Below, piece after piece: positions 15,448-23,652 of a stretch of DNA of 64,000 bases. Within the stretch, counting starts at the first letter, position 1, and every line of letters starts with the position of its first letter. Made by a program: the position numbers and the translations under genes. The notes beneath the pieces are model-generated. The model was not told the origin of the DNA, searched no databases, and worked only from the letters and a program-made list of their open reading frames with translations. Source of the DNA: Streptosporangium canum (GTDB taxonomy: Bacteria; Actinomycetota; Actinomycetes; Streptosporangiales; Streptosporangiaceae); NCBI RefSeq assembly GCF_900113865.1, contig NZ_FOQY01000011.1, positions 59,585 through 123,584 on the forward strand, read 5' to 3'.

Positions 15448-15716
15448 TCTGCCGTCCTGTGTGTTCGGATAGTCAGTCCGAGGGCAGCAGTCCGTCCCAA
15501 CCAGGCGCGGCAACGTCCGGCCGGTCCAGCCGGTGCCGGCCCAAGACTCCCGAAGCTGCGGCGAGCCGCAAAGTAGGCAGGTTGATCCAGCTCAGCGCGG
15601 GTTTCCGTACCGCTCGCCAGAGCCGGATTTCGGCGGCCTGTCCCGGGTCGGCATCAGGGACCGGATTGGCGGAGCGATCGGAGTCAGGGCCGTGACCTGG
15701 AACAATGCGGTTCCGG

Positions 15717-15748
15717 TGACCAGACAGAATTGAAATTCTGTCTGGTCA
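15717..15748. repeat. perfect 14-bp inverted repeat with 4-base loop
   Basis: TGACCAGACAGAAT at 15717-15730 is perfectly mirrored at 15735-15748. The element is AT-rich compared with its surroundings and is not next to a stop codon. A related weaker repeat (GACAGA...TCTGTC) occurs at 16741-16760. Confidence 0.6.
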
Positions 15749-15847
15749 GATCTCATGCTGAGCTACTTTGCGTCTGGTGACACCGATCCGAGCGCCGGGC
15801 CTTTTAGCCGGATGTGAGAGCCCGGTAACGGCCTGCTGACACGTTGC

Positions 15848-16135
15848 TCATGCTGTCCAGAGCCACAGGGTCCAGAAAAAGCCTTCATTCTCATAATACT
15901 TGCTCAGGCACTGGTAGGCGCGGGCAGAGCGCTGGCCATCTAGGTGGCATCTTTCATAACCATTGGCGTAGGACGCGTATCTCCCCGCGAATTCGTAGTG
16001 GCCTAGTGCCGCCTCTGCGGTGGCCGTGGTGGTGGCCGTCGCAGCGGTGGCCGGTGCAGATGTGAGTAGGGCGGGGCCGGCTGTGAGAGTGAGGGCCACC
16101 GCCGCGAAGGCGAGGCCGCGCTTGATCCTGGACAC
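15848..16135 (-). CDS. small secreted hypothetical protein
   Basis: I set the start at GTG 16135 (GGAG 5 bases upstream); an ATG at 16150 would add five residues. The product of about 95 aa begins with a clear Sec signal peptide: SRIKRG, a hydrophobic core (LAFAAVALTLTAGPALL) and an Ala-rich cleavage region (SAPATAATA). The mature part has two cysteines and many aromatic residues (YANGYERCH, YQCLSKYYENEGFFW), suggesting one disulfide. It resembles small exported actinomycete proteins of unknown role. Confidence 0.6.
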   Translation of the reverse strand: MSRIKRGLAFAAVALTLTAGPALLTSAPATAATATTTATAEAALGHYEFAGRYASYANGYERCHLDGQRSARAYQCLSKYYENEGFFWTLWLWTA

Positions 16136-16228
16136 GCGCTCTCCATTCATTCGAGTTCTGCCAGTTGGGCCTTCTCAAACGAGGGTGGCACTCCGTGATC
16201 AGCCTGTCTTTAGCTCAGAACGCACCTT

Positions 16229-16260
16229 TAGTTACCGCTGAGCGTAGTTACCGCTGAGCG
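16229..16260. repeat. exact tandem duplication of 16 bp
   Basis: TAGTTACCGCTGAGCG occurs twice back to back. It lies about 95 bases upstream of the secreted-protein start and could be a doubled regulator site or a simple duplication. Confidence 0.6.
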
Positions 16261-16442
16261 GTGGAAGCAGGCAACCGGTGATCCGCACTCCTTACCGGGC
16301 CAAAGGCGCCGCCCAGCTCGGGGTCACGTTGCCCGGACAGGCCGGTCCGTTCGGTTTCCGTCCCGAACCGACGCCGGAGCCTGCCACACCGGGGGAAGAC
16401 ACCGGGCTCCCGCTACTGGAAGACCAGCACTGAGATCAGCTC

Positions 16443-16661
16443 TCAACCACCGGAACGGCTATTAGCCCTTTCCGGCTTACTTGGTCTGCCCCCCACCTGA
16501 GCGGCATGCGCGGCCGTGAGGGTGTCGAGCTGGCGGGCAGCATCGGCGCGAACCTGTGCAACCTCGGCGCGCTGGCGCTCCACCTCAGCCTCGGCCTGGG
16601 TGGCTCGCCGGTCAGCCTCGGCCACCTGCGCGGCGGCCGGAGCGGTTACGGCTGCGGACAA
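16443..16661 (-). pseudogene. coiled-coil fragment
   Basis: This 72-codon leftward frame reads as an Ala/Glu/Arg-rich coiled coil (EADRRATQAEAEVERQRAEV). Such helices form the C-terminal half of KfrA-like plasmid proteins or recombinase accessory proteins. It lacks a DNA-binding head, so it is more likely a fragment than a whole gene. Confidence 0.3.
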
Positions 16662-16826
16662 TCGGGCGGGGGCAGTGGCCGAATCATGGCGTTCGGGCGT
16701 CCTAGGACGCTGACCTGAGCGGATGTGATTCGGGAGACCCGACAGAGCTAAGGTTCTGTCCGGTGCGCCGATTGCTGTTTGGGGCTGGTGGCGCGTTTTT
16801 TACCGGCACCCCTACTTCACCGGTTC

Positions 16827-17062
16827 CTCCGGCGTCCCGGGGGCGGGCAGGCGGGTGCCCGGATGCATCTCCGGCGTCCCGGGGCGAGCAGGCCGGCGCC
16901 CGGATACATCTCCTGCGACGACCGGGTCTTCTCGCCGATGAGCGCGCAGGGGGATCACCTCGGTGGCCTGCCGGGTGCTCTTGCCCTCCGGGGACGGCTC
17001 CCTCGGGGGACGGCTTCCTTCGGGGCGGCTTCCTCCGGGGGCGGCTTCCTTTGGGGACGGCG
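16827..17062. repeat. two families of short tandem repeats
   Basis: A unit of about 41 bp beginning CTCCGGCGTCCCGGGG occurs at 16827-16868 and 16869-16909. Further on, five diverged units of 15-17 bp with the core GGGGACGGCTTCCT run from about 16985 to 17062. No protein-coding role is evident. Confidence 0.5.
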
Positions 17063-17142
17063 CCATCGAGCCGTGCGCCGACTCGCCGACCGGCCGGCGG
17101 CTGTCCACCACGCCCGTACGAGGCGCCGGGAGCAACCGGCAG

Positions 17143-17186
17143 GTCCGCCGACTTTTGTGGAAATCTGCAAAAGTCGGCGGACTTTT
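17143..17186. terminator. 15-bp perfect inverted repeat followed by TTTT
   Basis: GTCCGCCGACTTTTG at 17143-17157 pairs perfectly with 17168-17182 across a 10-base loop, and is followed by TTTT. It could be a rightward terminator, or an operator, because AAAAGTC/GACTTTT half-sites recur on both sides. It lies 75 bases before the ROK start. Confidence 0.5.
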
Positions 17187-17196
17187 CGCTAAAAGC

Positions 17197-17263
17197 CTTC
17201 ACAACACGAGCAGAAGAGGGTTAGCTTCTGCACACCAACTCCCAATGCGGAGGTGTTGTGAAG
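17197..17263. promoter_or_regulatory. candidate ROK operator (split inverted repeat)
   Basis: CTTCACAAC at 17197-17205 is repeated inverted as GTTGTGAAG at 17255-17263, with the second copy covering the ROK start codon. Paired distant half-operators of this kind suit autoregulation by a dimeric or tetrameric regulator. Confidence 0.4.
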
Positions 17264-18439
17264 CGCGTTACCGCTCGGCCGGAGAACCCCCACCAGGCCA
17301 CGCTGCTCCGGCTGCTACGGGAACGGGCACGGTCACGTGCCGAGCTCGGCGATGTGGCCGAGCTCTCCCGCTCCCGGCTCAACCTCGAACTCGACCGGCT
17401 GGTCGAGCTGCGGCTGGTCGAGCAGGCGGGCCTGGCGGCCTCGCGCGGCGGGCGCAGGTCGGGCATGGTGCGGCTGGCCGCGACCATGCGGTTCGCCGGC
17501 GTCGACGTCGGCGCCACCTCGGTCGACGTGGCCGTCACCGACGGCGGCCTGGAGGTCCTCGGCCGCGCGAGCGAGCCCTGCGACGTGCGCGACGGGCCGG
17601 TGGCCGTGCTGGACCGGGCCACCGAGATGCTCGCCAAGCTGCGCGGTCAGGGACTGTTCACCCAGCTCCACGGTGCGGGGATCGGCGTCCCCGGACCGGT
17701 CAGCTTCCGGGAGGGAATGCCGGTCGCGCCGCCGATCATGCCCGGCTGGGACCGGTACCCCGTCAGGGAGACGCTCGGGCAGGAGCTCGGCTGTCCCGTA
17801 GTGGTCGACAACGACGTCAACATCATGGCTCTCGGCGAGCTCCACGCGGGGCTGGCCAAGCAGGTCGACGACTTCCTCTTCGTCAAGATCGGCACCGGGA
17901 TCGGCTGCGGGATCGTGGTGGACGGCAAGATCTACCGAGGTGTCTCCGGCAGCGCCGGCGACATCGGCCACATCCGCGTCGACGACACCGGCCCCATCTG
18001 CGCCTGCGGCAACGCCGGCTGCCTTGAGGCCTACTTCGGCGGTGCCGCCCTCGCCAGGGAGGCCACGGCCGTCGCCGAGCGCTCGCCGTACCTCGGCGAG
18101 CGGCTCCGGCGGACGGGCGCGCTCACCGGCGAGGACGTCGCCGCGGCGGCCGAGCTGGGCGACGCCGAGGCGGTGCGGCTGATCCGTGACGGCGGGCACC
18201 GGGTCGGCCTGGTGCTGGCCGGGCTCGTCAGCTTCTTCAACCCCGGCCTTGTGATCGTCGCCGGAGGCGTGGCCCGGCTGGGCCACCTGCTGCTGGCGGA
18301 GATCAGAAGCGTCGTCTACCGCCGGTCGCTGCCCCTGGCGACGGGCAACCTGCCCATCGTGCTGTCGGAGCTCGGCGACAGCGCCGGAGTGATCGGCGCG
18401 GCCCGGCTCTGCAGCGACCACGTCTTCTCGGCCCCATGA
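17258..18439 (+). CDS. ROK-family transcriptional regulator
   Basis: This 393-aa protein starts at GTG 17258 with GGAGG about 5 bases before. The N-terminal winged helix is visible as HQATLLRLLRERARSRAELGDVAELSRSRLNLELDRLVE. It is followed by a ROK sugar-kinase fold with GVDVGATSVDVAV, the GAGIGVPGPV loop, VVVDNDVNIMALGE and the zinc motif ICACGNAGCLEAY (C-x-C-x-x-x-x-C). It should sense the sugar or sugar phosphate of the operon it heads and control the transporter genes, which overlap it by ATGA at 18436. Confidence 0.9.
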   Translation: MKRVTARPENPHQATLLRLLRERARSRAELGDVAELSRSRLNLELDRLVELRLVEQAGLAASRGGRRSGMVRLAATMRFAGVDVGATSVDVAVTDGGLEVLGRASEPCDVRDGPVAVLDRATEMLAKLRGQGLFTQLHGAGIGVPGPVSFREGMPVAPPIMPGWDRYPVRETLGQELGCPVVVDNDVNIMALGELHAGLAKQVDDFLFVKIGTGIGCGIVVDGKIYRGVSGSAGDIGHIRVDDTGPICACGNAGCLEAYFGGAALAREATAVAERSPYLGERLRRTGALTGEDVAAAAELGDAEAVRLIRDGGHRVGLVLAGLVSFFNPGLVIVAGGVARLGHLLLAEIRSVVYRRSLPLATGNLPIVLSELGDSAGVIGAARLCSDHVFSAP

Positions 18440-19965
18440 ACAACCAGCGAGGCCTCATGTCCGAAAACAGCCCCTTGTTGCTGATGAAGGGGATCGTCAA
18501 GCAGTTTCCCGGTGTCCGCGCGCTCGACGGCGTCGACCTGGAGGTGCTGCCCGGTGAGGTGCACTGCCTGCTCGGCCAGAACGGCGCGGGCAAGTCCACC
18601 CTGATCAAGACCCTCGCGGGCGCGCACCAGCCGGATGAGGGCACCATCACCCTGGGCGGTGAGCCGGTACGGCTGAGCAGCCCGATCGCGGCGATCCGGC
18701 TGGGCATCTCCACCATCTACCAGGAGCTGGACCTGGTGGAGGGGCTGAGCGTGGCCGAGAACGTCTTCCTCGGCCATGAGCCGGCCCGGCTGGGGTTCGT
18801 CGGCCAGGGGGAGGCCAACCGGGCGACCCGGGCGCTGCTGGCACGGCTGGGGCACGGGGAGATCCGGCCGACGACGCAGGTGGGGCGGCTGTCGCCGGCG
18901 GCCAGGCAGGTGGTCAGCATGGCGCGGGCGCTGTCGCACGACACCCGGTTGATCATCATGGACGAGCCCTCGGCGGCACTGGCCCATGACGAGGTGGACA
19001 ACCTGTTCCGGATCATCCGGGAGCTGACCGCCCAGGGGGTGGCGGTGGTCTACATCTCCCATCGGCTGGAGGAGATCCGCCAGATCGGCGACCGGGTGAC
19101 GGTGCTCAAGGACGGCCGCACGGTCGCGGTGGGCCTGCCGGCCAAAGACACCCCGACCCGGCAGATCGTCTCCCTGATGACCGGCCGCAATGTGGAGCAC
19201 GTCTTCCCGCCGCGTCGTGACGGGCCCGCGACGGGGGAGGAAGTGCTGCGGGTGGAGGGGCTCACCGTCCCGGGCGTGTTCGCCGACGTCTCCTTCGCGG
19301 TCCGGGCGGGGGAGATCGTCGGGCTGGCCGGGCTGGTCGGCTCGGGCCGTTCGGAGATCATCGAGGCGGTCTACGGGGCGCGCCGCTTCTCGGGGCGGGT
19401 GGTCGTGGAGGGCAGGCCGGTCCGCCGGGGCGGCACCACGGGCGCGGTCCGGCTGGGCATGGGCCTGGCGCCGGAGGAGCGCAAGGCCCAGGCGCTGCTG
19501 CTGGACCAGAGCGTGACGCGCAACATCTCGCTGGCCAGCCTCGGCCGGTACTCCCGGTTCGGCTGGCTGGATCGGCGTCGCGAGGCCGAGGACGCGCGCG
19601 CTCTGGTCGAGACGCTGGACATCCGTCCACCCGATCCGGACCGGCCGGTCAAGACGCTGTCGGGCGGCAACCAGCAAAAGGCGGTGCTGGCGCGCTGGCT
19701 GCTCAACGGCCGCAAGCTGCTGCTGCTGGACGAGCCCACCCGGGGGGTGGACGTCGGCGCGCGGGCGGAGCTGTACGCGGTGATCCGGGAGCTGGCCGAG
19801 AAGGGGGTGGGGGTGCTGCTGGTCTCCAGTGAGGTACCCGAGGTGCTCGGCCTGGCCGACCGGGTCCTGGTGATCCGGGAGGGCACGATCATCCACCAGG
19901 CCGACGCCGGTGACCTGGACGAACATCGAGTACTGGACATGATCATGGAAGGCAGTGCGCTGTGA
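18436..19965 (+). CDS. sugar ABC transporter ATPase, CUT2 type (two NBDs)
   Basis: This 509-aa protein starts at ATG 18436 overlapping the ROK stop; ATG 18457 is an alternative. It carries two fused nucleotide-binding domains as in RbsA/XylG/IatA. The first has Walker A GQNGAGKST, LSPAARQ in place of LSGGQ, and Walker B LIIMDEPSAALA. The second has the degenerate Walker A GLVGSGRSE, the signature LSGGNQQKAVLARWL and LLLLDEPTRGVDVG. This asymmetry is normal for the family. It energises uptake of a monosaccharide or polyol with the permease and binding protein that follow. Confidence 0.92.
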   Translation: MNNQRGLMSENSPLLLMKGIVKQFPGVRALDGVDLEVLPGEVHCLLGQNGAGKSTLIKTLAGAHQPDEGTITLGGEPVRLSSPIAAIRLGISTIYQELDLVEGLSVAENVFLGHEPARLGFVGQGEANRATRALLARLGHGEIRPTTQVGRLSPAARQVVSMARALSHDTRLIIMDEPSAALAHDEVDNLFRIIRELTAQGVAVVYISHRLEEIRQIGDRVTVLKDGRTVAVGLPAKDTPTRQIVSLMTGRNVEHVFPPRRDGPATGEEVLRVEGLTVPGVFADVSFAVRAGEIVGLAGLVGSGRSEIIEAVYGARRFSGRVVVEGRPVRRGGTTGAVRLGMGLAPEERKAQALLLDQSVTRNISLASLGRYSRFGWLDRRREAEDARALVETLDIRPPDPDRPVKTLSGGNQQKAVLARWLLNGRKLLLLDEPTRGVDVGARAELYAVIRELAEKGVGVLLVSSEVPEVLGLADRVLVIREGTIIHQADAGDLDEHRVLDMIMEGSAL

Positions 19966-21107
19966 CCGACCCGCGAGGCCAGGCCGCCGCGAGCCCGGCG
20001 GAGGCTGCTGAGAGTCCGATGGAGAGTGCGAAGGGCCCGGTGGAGGCTGCTGAGAGTCCGGCGGCGAACGCGAAGGGCCCGGTGGAGGTGGTGAAGCCGT
20101 CCGCCGATGAGCGTGGCCGGGGCGAGGCGTCCGGGCACAGGTCTGCCGGGCGCCCCGGTTGGCCGGCCCGGCTGGGGGAGGTGCCGCATCTGGGACTGGT
20201 GGCGGCGCTGGCGCTGCTGGCGGTGGTCGGACTGGTGACGGTGCCGGACAGCTTCGCCACCGGCTCCAACCTGGTGAGCATCCTGGCGCTGGCGGCGACC
20301 ATCGGCGTGATCACTGTCGGCGCGACCTTCGTGATCATCGGTGGCGGGATCGATCTGTCGGTCGGGGCGGTGATGGCGCTGGCGTCGGTGTGGGCGACCA
20401 CGCTGGCCACCCAGTCCTACGGGCCGTTGGTGATGATCGTCTGTGCGGTGCTGGTCGGGGCCGGGGCGGGGCTGGTCAACGGGTGGTTGATCGCCTATGG
20501 GCGGCTGGTGCCGTTCATCGCGACGCTGGCGATGCTGGTGGCCGCCCGCGGGCTGGCCCAGCGGATGTCGGATCGCAAGACCCAGCTCGTGCAGCAGGGC
20601 AACGAGATGATCGTGGAGTTGTCGACCACCCGGCTGCTGGGGTTGCCGCTGCTGGTCTACGTCTTCGCGCTGGTGGTGGTGGCCGGCTGGGTGGTGCTGA
20701 ACCGCACCACGTTCGGCCGGCGCACCTACGCGGTGGGCGGCAATCCCGAGGCGGCGCGGCTGGCGGGCATCGACGTGCGGCGGCACACGGTGTGGCTGTA
20801 CGCGCTGTCGGGGTTGTGCTGCGGCATCGCAGCGGTGCTGATCATGGCCAGGACCACCACCGGTTCCTCCACGCACGGGGATCTGTACGAGCTGGACGCG
20901 ATCGCCGCGGTGATCATCGGGGGGACGTTGCTGACCGGGGGCCGGGGGTCGATCGTGGGGTCGATCCTGGGGCTGCTGATCTTCACGGTGATCACGAATC
21001 TGTTCATCCTCAACGGGCTCAACACCAGTGATCAGTTGATCGCCAAGGGCCTGATCATCGTGGTGGCCGTGCTGCTGCAGCGGCGCAGCCTCCGCTCCTC
21101 GACCTGA
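19962..21107 (+). CDS. sugar ABC transporter permease, CUT2 type, with repeat-bearing N-terminal extension
   Basis: This 381-aa protein starts at GTG 19962 overlapping the ATPase stop. From about residue 75 it is a normal RbsC-like permease with 8-10 hydrophobic helices. Family motifs include GGGIDLSVGAVMALASV, FIATLAMLVAARGLA, TYAVGGNPEAARLAGI and the end GGRGSIVGSILG. The first 70 residues are unusual: hydrophilic, Ala/Pro/Glu-rich, with a near-exact 14-residue repeat (EAAESP...AKGPV twice, DNA 20001-20084). The extension is cytoplasmic and probably disordered. A hairpin follows the gene. Confidence 0.88.
   Translation: MTDPRGQAAASPAEAAESPMESAKGPVEAAESPAANAKGPVEVVKPSADERGRGEASGHRSAGRPGWPARLGEVPHLGLVAALALLAVVGLVTVPDSFATGSNLVSILALAATIGVITVGATFVIIGGGIDLSVGAVMALASVWATTLATQSYGPLVMIVCAVLVGAGAGLVNGWLIAYGRLVPFIATLAMLVAARGLAQRMSDRKTQLVQQGNEMIVELSTTRLLGLPLLVYVFALVVVAGWVVLNRTTFGRRTYAVGGNPEAARLAGIDVRRHTVWLYALSGLCCGIAAVLIMARTTTGSSTHGDLYELDAIAAVIIGGTLLTGGRGSIVGSILGLLIFTVITNLFILNGLNTSDQLIAKGLIIVVAVLLQRRSLRSST
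20001..20084 (+). repeat. two 42-bp in-frame tandem repeats in permease gene
   Basis: Units at 20001-20042 and 20043-20084 both begin GAGGCTGCTGAGAGTCCG and end AAGGGCCCGGTG. They encode the repeated acidic/proline N-terminal segment and differ by a few bases in the middle. Confidence 0.7.
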
Positions 21108-21110
21108 CGA

Positions 21111-21152
21111 CCCCGCCCGCCGCGGACCGGTCAGGGCCCGCGGCGGGCGGGG
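21111..21152 (+). terminator. strong hairpin between permease and binding protein
   Basis: A perfect 15-bp stem (CCCCGCCCGCCGCGG at 21111-21125, complement at 21138-21152) starts 3 bases after the permease stop. It may be a partial terminator or an RNA-stability element that lets the binding protein be expressed at a different level. Confidence 0.6.
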
Positions 21153-21223
21153 GCGCCCGCTCACCACCGGATCCGCCACCGTCCGGCCCCGGCCCTCGGG
21201 CCCCTGCCGGAGGCGGATCCGTC

Positions 21224-21310
21224 CCCTTCCGAAAAAGCCGTTCCGAAGCGGTCCTCCCTTCCGAAAAAGCCTTCCCGAAGCAGTCCTCCCCTCCGAAAAA
21301 CCGGTCTTCC
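21224..21310 (+). repeat. 32-bp tandem repeat (about 2.7 copies) in the leader of the binding-protein gene
   Basis: Copies start at 21224, 21256 and 21288 with the core CCCTTCCGAAAAAGCC. The array ends 22 bases before the start codon, inside the untranslated region. Repeated CCGAAAAA and CGGTC/CAGTC elements might be protein- or RNA-binding sites. Confidence 0.65.
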
Positions 21311-21331
21311 CCTCCGCGAAGGAGCATGGTC

Positions 21332-22387
21332 ATGACAGAAAGAGTCGCCCGTCGGGGTTTCCTGGTCGGCGGAGCCGTCATCGGCGCCGGTGCGCTGGTG
21401 ACCGCCTGCACCGGCAACACCCCGGACGCCCCGGCCGCAGCCAGTGCGCCGGCGCCGGCGGCCACCGGCGGCAACGACGCCCCCGGTGACAAGGTCGTCA
21501 TCGGGTTCTCGGCGCCGGCGGCCGATCACGGCTGGATCGCCGCGATCGCCAAGAACGCCGAGGCCGCGGCCAAGCAGTACACCGATGTGGAGTTCAAGCC
21601 GGTCGAGCCGACCAACGACATCAACGCGCAGATCTCGGCGGTGGAGTCGCTGATCGCGGCGAAGGTCGCCGCGCTGGTGATCCTGCCCAACGACGGCCAG
21701 CAGCTCAACCAGATCGCCCGGCAGGCCTCCGACGCGGGCATCCCGGTGATCAATTTGGACCGGGTCTTCCCCGACAAGCTGTCGTACCGGACCTGGATCG
21801 GCGGCGACAACTACGGCATGGGGGTCGCGGCCGGGCATTACATCGGCAAGACGCTCAAGGACAAGGGGGTGGCCGACCCGGTGATCCTGGAGATCCAGGG
21901 CATCGCGACGCTGCCGCTGACCCAGGATCGCAGCAAGGGCTTCGAGGACGCGTTGAAGACTTACGGGTTCACGGTGACGGCCAAGCAGGACGCGCAGTTC
22001 ACGGTGGAGTCGGGCACGAAGGTGACCAGCAACCTGCTGCAGGCGCACAAGAAGATCGACGCGATCTGGAACCACGACGACGACCAGGGCATCGGCGTGC
22101 TGGCGGCGGTCAAGGAGGCCGGGCGCAGCGAGTTCTTCATGGTGGGCGGGGCCGGGTCGGCCAACGCGATGCGGGAGATCCAGGCCGACAGCGGGGTGTT
22201 GAAGGCCACCGTGACCTACAGCCCGACGATGGCCGCCTCGGCGGTGAAGCTGGCCCGGCTGATCGCGCAGGGCAAGGGGATGAGCGATCTGCTGGAGAAC
22301 CAGGTGCCGCAGTCGATCACGCTGGCCTCCGAGACCATCACCAAGGACAACGTGGCGAAGTACCTGCCGCTCGGATTCGAGTCCTGA
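21332..22387 (+). CDS. sugar ABC transporter substrate-binding protein, CUT2 type
   Basis: I choose ATG 21332 because GAAGGAG ends 7 bases before it; ATG 21326 is too close. The N-terminus is a lipoprotein signal with an RR pair (VARRGFLVGGAVIGAG then LVTAC-TG), so Tat export is possible. The body is an RbsB/IatP-like fold: VVIGFSAPAADHGWIAAIAKNAE, a hinge stretch AALVILPNDGQQLNQIARQA, and IWNHDDDQGIGVLAAVKEAG. The ligand is likely a monosaccharide or cyclitol. The stop overlaps the dehydrogenase start (TGATG). Confidence 0.9.
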   Translation: MTERVARRGFLVGGAVIGAGALVTACTGNTPDAPAAASAPAPAATGGNDAPGDKVVIGFSAPAADHGWIAAIAKNAEAAAKQYTDVEFKPVEPTNDINAQISAVESLIAAKVAALVILPNDGQQLNQIARQASDAGIPVINLDRVFPDKLSYRTWIGGDNYGMGVAAGHYIGKTLKDKGVADPVILEIQGIATLPLTQDRSKGFEDALKTYGFTVTAKQDAQFTVESGTKVTSNLLQAHKKIDAIWNHDDDQGIGVLAAVKEAGRSEFFMVGGAGSANAMREIQADSGVLKATVTYSPTMAASAVKLARLIAQGKGMSDLLENQVPQSITLASETITKDNVAKYLPLGFES

Positions 22388-23652
22388 TGATCGCTGACGA
22401 CAGGCCGACGCTGGGGATCGGCATGGTCGGCTACGCGTTCATGGGGCGGGTGCACTCACAGGCCTGGCGCAGCGTCGGCGCGTTCTTCGACCTGCCGGTC
22501 CGGCCGGTGATGGCGGCGCTGGGCGGCCGCTCGAAGGAGGCCACCACCGCCGCGGCCCGCGACCTGGGCTGGGCGGCGGCCGAGACCGACTGGCGTGATC
22601 TGATCGCCCGCGACGACGTGCAGGTGGTCGACATCTGCACCCCCGGCGACAGCCACGCCGAGATCGCGATCGCCGCGCTGGCGGCGGGCAAGCACGTCAT
22701 CTGCGAGAAGCCGCTGGCCAACAGCGTGGCCGAGGCCGAGGCGATGGCCGCCGCCGCCCGCGCCGCGGCCGGGCGGGGCGTGCACGCCATGGTCGCCTTC
22801 AACTACCGGCGGGTGCCGGCGGTCGCGCTGGCCCGCCGGTGGGTCGCCGAGGGCCGGCTGGGCCGCCTGCACCACGTGCGCGCCCAGTACCTGCAGGACT
22901 GGATCGCCGATCCGGCCTTCCCGCTGGTGTGGCGGCTGCAGCGGGAGCGGGCCGGTTCCGGCGCGCTGGGCGACATCGGCGCGCACGTCATCGACACCGC
23001 CCAGTTCATCACCGGCGAGCTGCTGGAGGGGGTGTCGGCGCTGACCGAGACCTTCGTCAAGGAGCGTCCGCTGGCCGGGGCCTCGGCCGGGCTGAGCGCC
23101 ACCGGCGCCACCGCCCCGGCCGACGGTACGGCGGACGGCGCGGCGGGCGGTACGGCGGGCGGCGCGGCGGGCGGTACGGTGGACGGCGCGGTGGCCACCG
23201 GGGCGGTGGACGTCGATGACGCCGCGCTGTTCATCGGCCGTTTCAGCGGTGGCGCGCTGGGCTCGTTCGAGGCGACCCGGTTCGCCACCGGCCGTAAGAA
23301 CGCGCTGCGGATCGAGGTCAACGGCTCAAAGGGGAGCCTGGCCTTCGATTTCGAGGCGATGAACGAGCTGTGGTTTCATGACCACACCCTGCCCGCGGCC
23401 GAGGCCGGCTTCCGCAGGGTCATCGTCACCGAGGCCGAGCACCCTTACGCGGCGGCGTGGTGGCCGCCCGGACACGGGCTCGGCTACGAGCACACCTTCA
23501 CCCATGAGATCAAGGACTTCGTCGAGGCGGTCGCCGCCGGCGTCGCTCCGGCGCCGTCCTTCGCCGACGGGCTGCGGGTGCAGCGGGTGCTGGCCGCGGT
23601 CGAGGCGAGCGCGGCCGACGGAAGCCGTTTCACCCCTGTGGAGGAATCGTGA
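22387..23652 (+). CDS. Gfo/Idh/MocA-family oxidoreductase with low-complexity insertion
   Basis: This 421-aa protein has an N-terminal Rossmann domain ([18 protein letters not shown]) and the family motifs [31 protein letters not shown] and FNYRRVPAV. The substrate domain shows [19 protein letters not shown]. Residues of about 235-278 are an Ala/Gly/Thr/Asp-rich repeat insertion, in a loop where relatives have a few residues. Expected chemistry is NAD(P)-dependent oxidation of an inositol- or sugar-like substrate brought in by the transporter. It overlaps the isomerase gene by 4 bases. Confidence 0.88.
   Translation: MIADDRPTLGIGMVGYAFMGRVHSQAWRSVGAFFDLPVRPVMAALGGRSKEATTAAARDLGWAAAETDWRDLIARDDVQVVDICTPGDSHAEIAIAALAAGKHVICEKPLANSVAEAEAMAAAARAAAGRGVHAMVAFNYRRVPAVALARRWVAEGRLGRLHHVRAQYLQDWIADPAFPLVWRLQRERAGSGALGDIGAHVIDTAQFITGELLEGVSALTETFVKERPLAGASAGLSATGATAPADGTADGAAGGTAGGAAGGTVDGAVATGAVDVDDAALFIGRFSGGALGSFEATRFATGRKNALRIEVNGSKGSLAFDFEAMNELWFHDHTLPAAEAGFRRVIVTEAEHPYAAAWWPPGHGLGYEHTFTHEIKDFVEAVAAGVAPAPSFADGLRVQRVLAAVEASAADGSRFTPVEES
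23115..23195 (+). repeat. short GC tandem repeats inside the Gfo/Idh gene
   Basis: Repeated GGTACGGCGGGCGGCGCGGC-like units encode a run of Thr, Ala and Gly residues with occasional Asp. The length is a multiple of three, so the frame is kept. Confidence 0.6.

Larger units (their letters stand above)
15392..15847. other. intergenic region with terminator/attenuator and large inverted repeat
   Basis: 456 bases without a credible gene. It contains a leftward hairpin with T-run (15413-15447), an overlapping alternative hairpin (15399-15424), and a perfect 14-bp inverted repeat (15717-15748). Confidence 0.5.
16136..17257. other. repeat-rich intergenic region of about 1.1 kb
   Basis: No convincing gene, apart from a 72-codon coiled-coil fragment at 16443-16661. 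It contains an exact 16-bp tandem duplication (16229-16260), a 41-bp duplication (16827-16909), five 15-17-bp units (16985-17062), an inverted repeat with T-run (17143-17186) and the ROK operator candidate (17197-17263). The long open frames here are high-GC artefacts. Confidence 0.5.

Noticed and set aside
16985..17062. Short tandem repeats resembling a small CRISPR array
   Set aside because: Units are adjacent with no unique spacers and only 15-17 bp, and no cas gene is present.
16702..17202. 166-codon leftward ORF in the repeat region
   Set aside because: Its composition follows the DNA repeats and it has no ribosome-binding site or recognisable domain.
12529..17257. Complete prophage or ICE
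   Set aside because: Apart from one recombinase and small unknown proteins there are no structural, replication, conjugation or excision genes.
21224..21310. 32-bp repeats considered as CRISPR repeats
   Set aside because: The copies are directly tandem with no spacers between them, in the leader of a transporter gene.
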